Positions 50,156 through 53,953 of a DNA stretch of 53,953 bases are shown piece by piece (the first letter of the stretch is position 1; each line of letters opens with the position of its first letter). Source of the stretch: AWTP1-13 sp035762425 (GTDB lineage Bacteria > Pseudomonadota > Alphaproteobacteria > Rhizobiales > Hyphomicrobiaceae). The stretch covers positions 1 through 53,953 of the forward strand of contig DASTOW010000296.1 in NCBI GenBank assembly GCA_035762425.1. Direction: 5' to 3'. The position numbers and the translations under genes are program-made. Below the pieces are notes generated by a model that was not told the origin of the DNA, did not search any database, and saw only the letters and a program-made list of their open reading frames with translations.

Positions 50156-51051
50156 GACGTGCTCCCTTGAGGTTTGCCGCACAGCAGCTCGCGGTGCGCA
50201 CGCAACAGTCCGCCGACATCGAGCGGATCGATTTCAGAAAACATGCCGTCCCACAGCACCGACACCAGCAGCGGCGCCACGATCAATTGGGGGAAGCGCG
50301 CCGGCGCGTCGGAAGCGAACTCGCCACTCGCCGCCGCCCGCTCGGCAACGCCACGCATCAGTTTGATGCCGCGCGACACCACCTCGCGGTAGTAGAACTC
50401 TGCAATCGCCGGGAAGCGCGGGCCCTCGGCGATGATCAGGCGCAGCAAGAGCTTGCGGCGCGTGCCCAGCACTTGCTGCTCGAACATGCCGAAGAAAGCT
50501 TCGAGCACGGCGACCGGCGGCACGCTCGGGTTGGCCGCGACGGTGCTCAGCGTGTCGATCACCGGCGCCACGGCGCCGCGGATCAGCTCCTCGAACAAGG
50601 CTTCCTTGTGCTGGAAGTAGAGGTAGAGCGTACCCTTGGCAACACCCGCGCGTGCCGCCACCTCATCGAGGCGCGCCGCCTCGAAGCCGTGCTCGGCAAA
50701 CACTGACAGCGCCGCATCCAGGATCGCCTGCCGCCGCGTGTCGGCGTCGACCTTGCGCGCCCGCGTGCGCTTGCCGGGCTCGCCCGATGCCTGTGCGGGG
50801 CGCCCGGCGTTGGCCGCCACGGCCTGGTCGGACCGGGCCTGACCGGACCGGACCTGGCCGGACCGGACCTGGCCGGACCGGGCCTGGCCAACCGAAGCTT
50901 TGTCCGCCGGTGGCTGGCCCAGCGCCGCAGGCGACGGCGAACGATCTGTGCCGCCGCGGCCTGCTCCGTGCCGCCGGCCGTCCTTGGATTTTGCCGGCTT
51001 GGATTTTGCCGGCTTGGATTTCGCCGGCTTGGATTTCGCCTGCTTGGCCAT
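50152..51051 (-). CDS. TetR/AcrR family regulator with long repetitive basic N terminus
   Basis: A 299-residue regulator, first gene of the efflux operon. The helix-turn-helix lies at about residues 107-150 (RQAILDAALSVFAEHGFEAARLDEVAARAGVAKGTLYLYFQHKEALFEELI), a strong TetR match, followed by a TetR_C-like ligand domain. The first hundred residues are unusual: four AKSKP-type repeats, a Gly/Arg stretch, then four RSGQ(V/A) repeats and an Ala/Arg-rich linker. They are coded by two arrays of 15-bp repeats. If translated as proposed this tail is a disordered cation-rich extension; a later start such as a GTG near the HTH cannot be excluded. A palindromic operator lies upstream at 51073. Confidence 0.87.
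   Translation of the reverse strand: MAKQAKSKPAKSKPAKSKPAKSKDGRRHGAGRGGTDRSPSPAALGQPPADKASVGQARSGQVRSGQVRSGQARSDQAVAANAGRPAQASGEPGKRTRARKVDADTRRQAILDAALSVFAEHGFEAARLDEVAARAGVAKGTLYLYFQHKEALFEELIRGAVAPVIDTLSTVAANPSVPPVAVLEAFFGMFEQQVLGTRRKLLLRLIIAEGPRFPAIAEFYYREVVSRGIKLMRGVAERAAASGEFASDAPARFPQLIVAPLLVSVLWDGMFSEIDPLDVGGLLRAHRELLCGKPQGSTS
50830..50889 (-). repeat. Four 15-bp tandem repeats in the tetR gene (RSGQ array)
   Basis: Four units of the pattern GGACCGGACCTGGCC, in part exact, at 50830-50844, 50845-50859, 50860-50874 and 50875-50889. In the coding frame they give the GQVRS/GQARS-type five-residue repeat of the regulator's tail. Confidence 0.85.
50984..51043 (-). repeat. Four 15-bp tandem repeats in the tetR gene (AKSKP array)
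   Basis: Four units of TTGGATTTTGCCGGC (the last two with C for T at position 9, and the last with T for G in the final GGC) at 50984-50998, 50999-51013, 51014-51028 and 51029-51043. In frame they encode KSKPA-type units directly after the start codon. Confidence 0.88.
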
Positions 51052-51072
51052 TGAAGGTCGCTTTCACCATAT

Positions 51073-51092
51073 ATGACTGACCCGTCAGTCAT
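51073..51092. promoter_or_regulatory. TetR-type operator palindrome upstream of the efflux operon
   Basis: ATGACTGAC-CC-GTCAGTCAT is a perfect 9+2+9 inverted repeat, 21 bases before the tetR start codon. TGACTGAC...GTCAGTCA boxes are typical of TetR/AcrR regulators of efflux genes. Autorepression of the operon by the adjacent TetR protein is the natural reading. Confidence 0.7.
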
Positions 51093-51257
51093 TAAACTAG
51101 CGGCGACGCGGCCAGCCTGCAAGACCTTTCTTGCCAGGGTCTTTCCGACCCCACGGAGCTGGCGCCCAGCCGGCCGGTCACCAAGGACATTGCCCGTTGT
51201 TAAGCTGGTCGATCTCCGCGAATATCACCCGCGATCAACGGCAGTGGCGGAACGTTC

Positions 51258-52019
51258 ATGGCATCCCTTGCACCACAGCAGCTGGCAAAGATGCGTGCCG
51301 ACACCTTGTCGACCGGCGCTGCATTGCTTGCCGACCTGCGCCACGCGAGAGCGGTCTTGCGTGCGTCTGCCCTCTCCGGCGATGACATCCGACGCTTGAC
51401 CGCTGCCTTGCAGCGGCTGCTCATCGACGGCGGCCTCGCAGCACTGGCAACGCCGCGCACAGGCAGGGTCCACCTCGACGTGCCCGACAACAACCCGGTC
51501 TACAAGGCTGCCGACAAGCAGCCCTTTCTGTTCTTCCTGAGCGGCGGCGTGGAGGTTGGGGAAGCCACGCTACGGGCGGTCGCGGCGACGCGCGGCAGAA
51601 AGCGTCATGCGCTGGTCAAGAACTTCGATCCCGAACGCGTCGCCAACGTCAGGCTGGAAGGGTTCCTGTCGCAGCGTGTCCTCTGCCTCGATGGTGTGTG
51701 GGTCAGCCGCGGCAGCCTGATCGAATACGCCGCCCGATTGGCGTCCGGTGAACCGCCCGATGTCACCGCGCGGCTCGACTTTGCGGCCCTCGCGCGCGCC
51801 CGCGAATGCGCCAGCATGAAGGTCGAGGGCGATGCCTTGATGTTGAAGCTGGACACGGACGCGGTGCCGGGCGGAGCGCAGGAGTTCGTCTACGATACCG
51901 CCGCCCTCGACCCCATCCTCGTCGAGGTGCTGGCCGCCTGCCGTTTCCTTGCAGGCTCGGCCGACATCAAGAGCCTGGAGAGTTCATTGGAAGCCGAGCT
52001 GCAGCAGCCGTCGGCCTGA
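51258..52019 (+). CDS. Hypothetical protein (253 aa)
   Basis: A 253-residue soluble protein that I do not recognise. It starts with helices (PQQLAKMRADTLSTGAALLADLRHARAVLRAS), then an alpha/beta section (KQPFLFFLSGGVEVGEATLRAVAATRGRKRHALVKNFDPERVANVRLEGFLSQRVLCLDGVWVSRGSLIEYAA), and ends in a helical acidic region. No transmembrane segment or signal peptide. GGCGGAA precedes the ATG. It faces the tetR operon and converges with serS, 35 bases away. Confidence 0.65.
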   Translation: MASLAPQQLAKMRADTLSTGAALLADLRHARAVLRASALSGDDIRRLTAALQRLLIDGGLAALATPRTGRVHLDVPDNNPVYKAADKQPFLFFLSGGVEVGEATLRAVAATRGRKRHALVKNFDPERVANVRLEGFLSQRVLCLDGVWVSRGSLIEYAARLASGEPPDVTARLDFAALARARECASMKVEGDALMLKLDTDAVPGGAQEFVYDTAALDPILVEVLAACRFLAGSADIKSLESSLEAELQQPSA

Positions 52020-52054
52020 CATCCCCTGGGCAAGGCCGCGCAGACCTGCCCTTC

Positions 52055-53569
52055 CTACGTCGCCTCGATTTTCTTCAGGCCGCCCATGTAAGGCTGCAGG
52101 GCGTCGGGGATGGCGACCGAGCCGTCGGCCCGCTGATAGTTCTCCAGGATGGCGATCAGCGTGCGCCCGACCGCCAGTCCCGAGCCGTTCAGCGTGTGCA
52201 CGAACTCGGTGCCCTTGCCGCCCTTGGGTCGATAGCGCGCGTTCATGCGCCGTGCCTGGAAGTCGCCGCACACCGAGCAGGACGAGATCTCGCGGTAGGT
52301 GTCCTGCCCCGGCAGCCACACCTCGATGTCGTAGGTCTTCTGCGAGGCAAAACCCATGTCTCCGGTGCACAGGAGCATGGTGCGATAGGCAAGCCCCAAG
52401 CGCTGTAGCACGGCCTCAGCGCACGCCGTCATGCGTTCGTGCTCGGCGCTCGACCGCTCCGGCGTGGTGATGGAGACCAGCTCGACCTTGGAGAACTGGT
52501 GCTGCCGGATCATGCCGCGCGTGTCCTTGCCGGCAGCGCCCGCTTCGGCGCGGAAGCATGGCGTGAACGCGGTGACGCGGATCGGCAGCTCCGCCTCGTC
52601 GGTGATCTTTTCGCGCACGAGGTTGGTGAGCGGCACTTCCGCCGTGGGGATGAGCCAGCGTCGACCGTTGGACATGAATTCGTCAATCGCCGTCCAAGCG
52701 TCGTACTTGCTCTCAAACTGATCTTGCAACTTCGGTAAATCGCTTGCCAGATTTTCCAGAGAAGCTGTCTGGTCGCGGTGCATGGAGAGCCGATGCGAAA
52801 AGTCATTTACAAAATCGGATAGGTACTTGCGCGCCGCCCCTCTTGTTCGACCCTCAACCTGCGGGATCTGATCGAACTGATCATCCTTGAACTTCGGCAA
52901 TTGAGCCGTGCCGTACATGACTTCATCGCGCACCATCACCGGCGGCGCAATCTCCGTGTAACCACCCAGCCCGTTTTTCTCTGGCGCGGTGTGCAGATCG
53001 AGCATGAAGGCGCCGAGCGCCCGCTCCATGCGCGCCAGCGCGCCCTTCAGCACAACAAAGCGTGCGCCGGACAGCTTGGCGGCCGTCTCAAAGTCCATCA
53101 GGCCGAGCCGCTCGCCGATTTCAAAATGCTGCAGCGGCTTGTTCACGCCCACGAGCTTCGGCGGCGTGCCGACCTTGCGCTGCTCGACATTGCCGTGCTC
53201 GTCCTTGCCCTCCGGCACGTCCTCGCGCGGCGTGTTGGGGATGACCGACAGCGCATCGGCCAGCGCCTTGTCGGCGGCGCGCTGCTCGTCCTCGCCCGTG
53301 GCAAGCGTATCCTTGAGCGCATTGACCTCGGCCATCAGCGCCGCCGCTTTGGCCTCGTCCTTGGCGGCCTTGGCCTTGCCGATCTCCTTCGACGCCGCAT
53401 TGCGCCGCTGCTGCGCCTCCTGCAGGCGCGTCACCGCCTTGCGCCGCGCCTCGTCGAGGTCGAGAAGCTCAGCCGAGAACTTGACATCCCCGCCTGGGGC
53501 GATGCCGCGCTTCCTAAGTCCGGCGTCGAACGCCTCGGGGTTGTCCCTGATCCACTTGATGTCGAACAC
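52055..53569 (-). CDS. serS: Serine--tRNA ligase, with an unusual internal insertion
   Basis: Class II synthetase charging tRNA-Ser (and tRNA-Sec where present). The N-terminal tRNA-binding coiled coil (about residues 30-105) is followed by the catalytic core: motif 2 is FRAEAGAAGKDTRGMIRQHQFSKVELV and motif 3 is GSGLAVGRTLIAILENYQ. The start is GTG at 53569 with GAGAGG upstream. The protein has 504 residues. The extra length is mostly about 73 residues between LPKFKDDQF and RWLIPTAEVPLTN, coded by lower-GC DNA at about 52660-52882. TatC lies upstream on the same strand, as is usual in Hyphomicrobiales. Confidence 0.94.
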   Translation of the reverse strand: MFDIKWIRDNPEAFDAGLRKRGIAPGGDVKFSAELLDLDEARRKAVTRLQEAQQRRNAASKEIGKAKAAKDEAKAAALMAEVNALKDTLATGEDEQRAADKALADALSVIPNTPREDVPEGKDEHGNVEQRKVGTPPKLVGVNKPLQHFEIGERLGLMDFETAAKLSGARFVVLKGALARMERALGAFMLDLHTAPEKNGLGGYTEIAPPVMVRDEVMYGTAQLPKFKDDQFDQIPQVEGRTRGAARKYLSDFVNDFSHRLSMHRDQTASLENLASDLPKLQDQFESKYDAWTAIDEFMSNGRRWLIPTAEVPLTNLVREKITDEAELPIRVTAFTPCFRAEAGAAGKDTRGMIRQHQFSKVELVSITTPERSSAEHERMTACAEAVLQRLGLAYRTMLLCTGDMGFASQKTYDIEVWLPGQDTYREISSCSVCGDFQARRMNARYRPKGGKGTEFVHTLNGSGLAVGRTLIAILENYQRADGSVAIPDALQPYMGGLKKIEAT

Positions 53570-53685
53570 GGCGCTGGCCTCTCGTTTTGCCGTCGTTGCC
53601 GCGTCTTGTCGAAGACACGCCTTGGGCATGGTGGGCGGGGCACGCAACTCTGGATGTGCAGCTCCTGCCGCAATTGCTTGGCGTG

Positions 53686-53707
53686 CATGCCCGCCTGCGC
53701 GGGCATG
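53686..53707. repeat. REP-like hairpin between tatC and serS
   Basis: CATGCCCGC (53686-53694) pairs with GCGGGCATG (53699-53707) around CTGC. It resembles the CCCGC-GCAG-GCGGG core of the element at 13354 and lies in the 201-base gap between tatC and serS. Confidence 0.55.
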
Positions 53708-53770
53708 GCGGCTGAATTTGGCTGTGCTATACGGGGTTGAACTGATCTGGTCCAGCCGCTGGCGCGGCCG

Positions 53771-53953
53771 TCAAGTCGATGCCGACTGGGTGGCGGCATG
53801 CCTGGCCGCGCGCGATCGCTCGACACGCGCCACCGCCCAGATCGAGGCCTCATAGAGCAGGATGGTCGGCAACGCCATGGCGATCATGCTGAACGGGTCG
53901 GGCGGCGACAGGATGCCGGCCGCTGCCGTGATGGCGACGATGGCATAGCGGCG
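53771..53953 (-). CDS. tatC: Sec-independent translocase TatC (C-terminal part, cut by window edge)
   Basis: The last 60 residues of TatC, the polytopic receptor of the twin-arginine export system. RRYAIVAITAAAGILSPPDPFSMIAMALPTILLYEASI matches the end of the fifth and the sixth membrane helices of the family, including the conserved PPDP turn. A short basic, Ala/Thr-rich tail follows. The start and the tatAB genes lie beyond the window. The tat-serS order is the common one in Hyphomicrobiales. Confidence 0.92.
   Translation of the reverse strand, partial: RRYAIVAITAAAGILSPPDPFSMIAMALPTILLYEASIWAVARVERSRAARHAATQSAST

Noticed and set aside
1..53953. tRNA, rRNA, phage, integrase or insertion sequence
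   Set aside because: I looked for cloverleaf-like 3' ends, transposase motifs, integrase tyrosines and phage proteins and saw none that I could support.

Overview
The window is a 54 kb, GC-rich (roughly two-thirds GC by eye) piece of an alphaproteobacterial chromosome, most likely from the order Hyphomicrobiales. The evidence is the mix of lineage-typical proteins: a Porin_2-type porin, an IalB-like secreted protein, DUF2865 and DUF1203 proteins, a class II DAHP synthase, a YejA-type solute-binding protein, and serS next to tatC. Genes are dense, both strands are used, and GTG and TTG starts occur. I found no tRNA, rRNA, CRISPR array, insertion sequence, phage gene or conjugation gene. This is core and accessory metabolic chromosome, not a mobile island.

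Layout. 1-4.8 kb: a partial porin on the minus strand, then plus-strand genes for a UbiH-like hydroxylase, an LpxL-type acyltransferase, a malyl-CoA-lyase-like protein and HspQ. 4.8-10.5 kb: an IalB-like protein, a YejA-type binding protein, a DUF6600 repeat protein and the GTPase MeaB. 10.7-15 kb (minus): a DUF1203 protein, citramalate synthase, a 41-residue membrane protein and cysS. 15-20 kb: a DUF2865 protein, a GNAT acetyltransferase, a DMT exporter, NAD synthetase and a small coiled-coil protein. 20-26.2 kb (mostly minus): a cupin, an L,D-transpeptidase, several small unknown proteins, an astacin-like metallopeptidase and class II DAHP synthase. 26.4-35.9 kb: an alpha/beta hydrolase behind a 30-bp perfect palindrome, a YbdK-like ligase, a decayed diguanylate cyclase, TerC, phosphoglycolate phosphatase, a PagL-like deacylase, succinate-semialdehyde dehydrogenase, RpiA and a DUF2059 protein. 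35.9-42.8 kb: GST, glutathione reductase, an SDR, then two related DMT exporters flanking a glutamine amidotransferase-like hydrolase and a threonine aldolase. 42.8-47.3 kb: two secreted proteins, an RND/MMPL exporter and TusA. 47.3-51.1 kb (minus): a TetR-HlyD-ABC ATPase-ABC permease operon. 51.2-53.95 kb: an unknown protein, serS and the end of tatC.

The clearest functional units are the TetR/HlyD/ABC-2 efflux operon, whose genes overlap and which has a TetR-type palindrome upstream; the glutathione module (GST and glutathione reductase, with an SDR overlapping the latter); and the serS-tatC neighbourhood. Several envelope genes (LpxL, PagL, L,D-transpeptidase, a transglycosylase-like protein, porin) are scattered rather than clustered.

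I did not find a convincing complete novel system. The most unusual signals are a 70-odd residue, lower-GC insertion in seryl-tRNA synthetase; the palindrome before the alpha/beta hydrolase; a TetR regulator with a repetitive basic tail; a GGDEF gene with two frameshifts and a lost start codon; and short in-frame or promoter-proximal tandem repeats (15, 24 and 39 bp units) at several unrelated loci.
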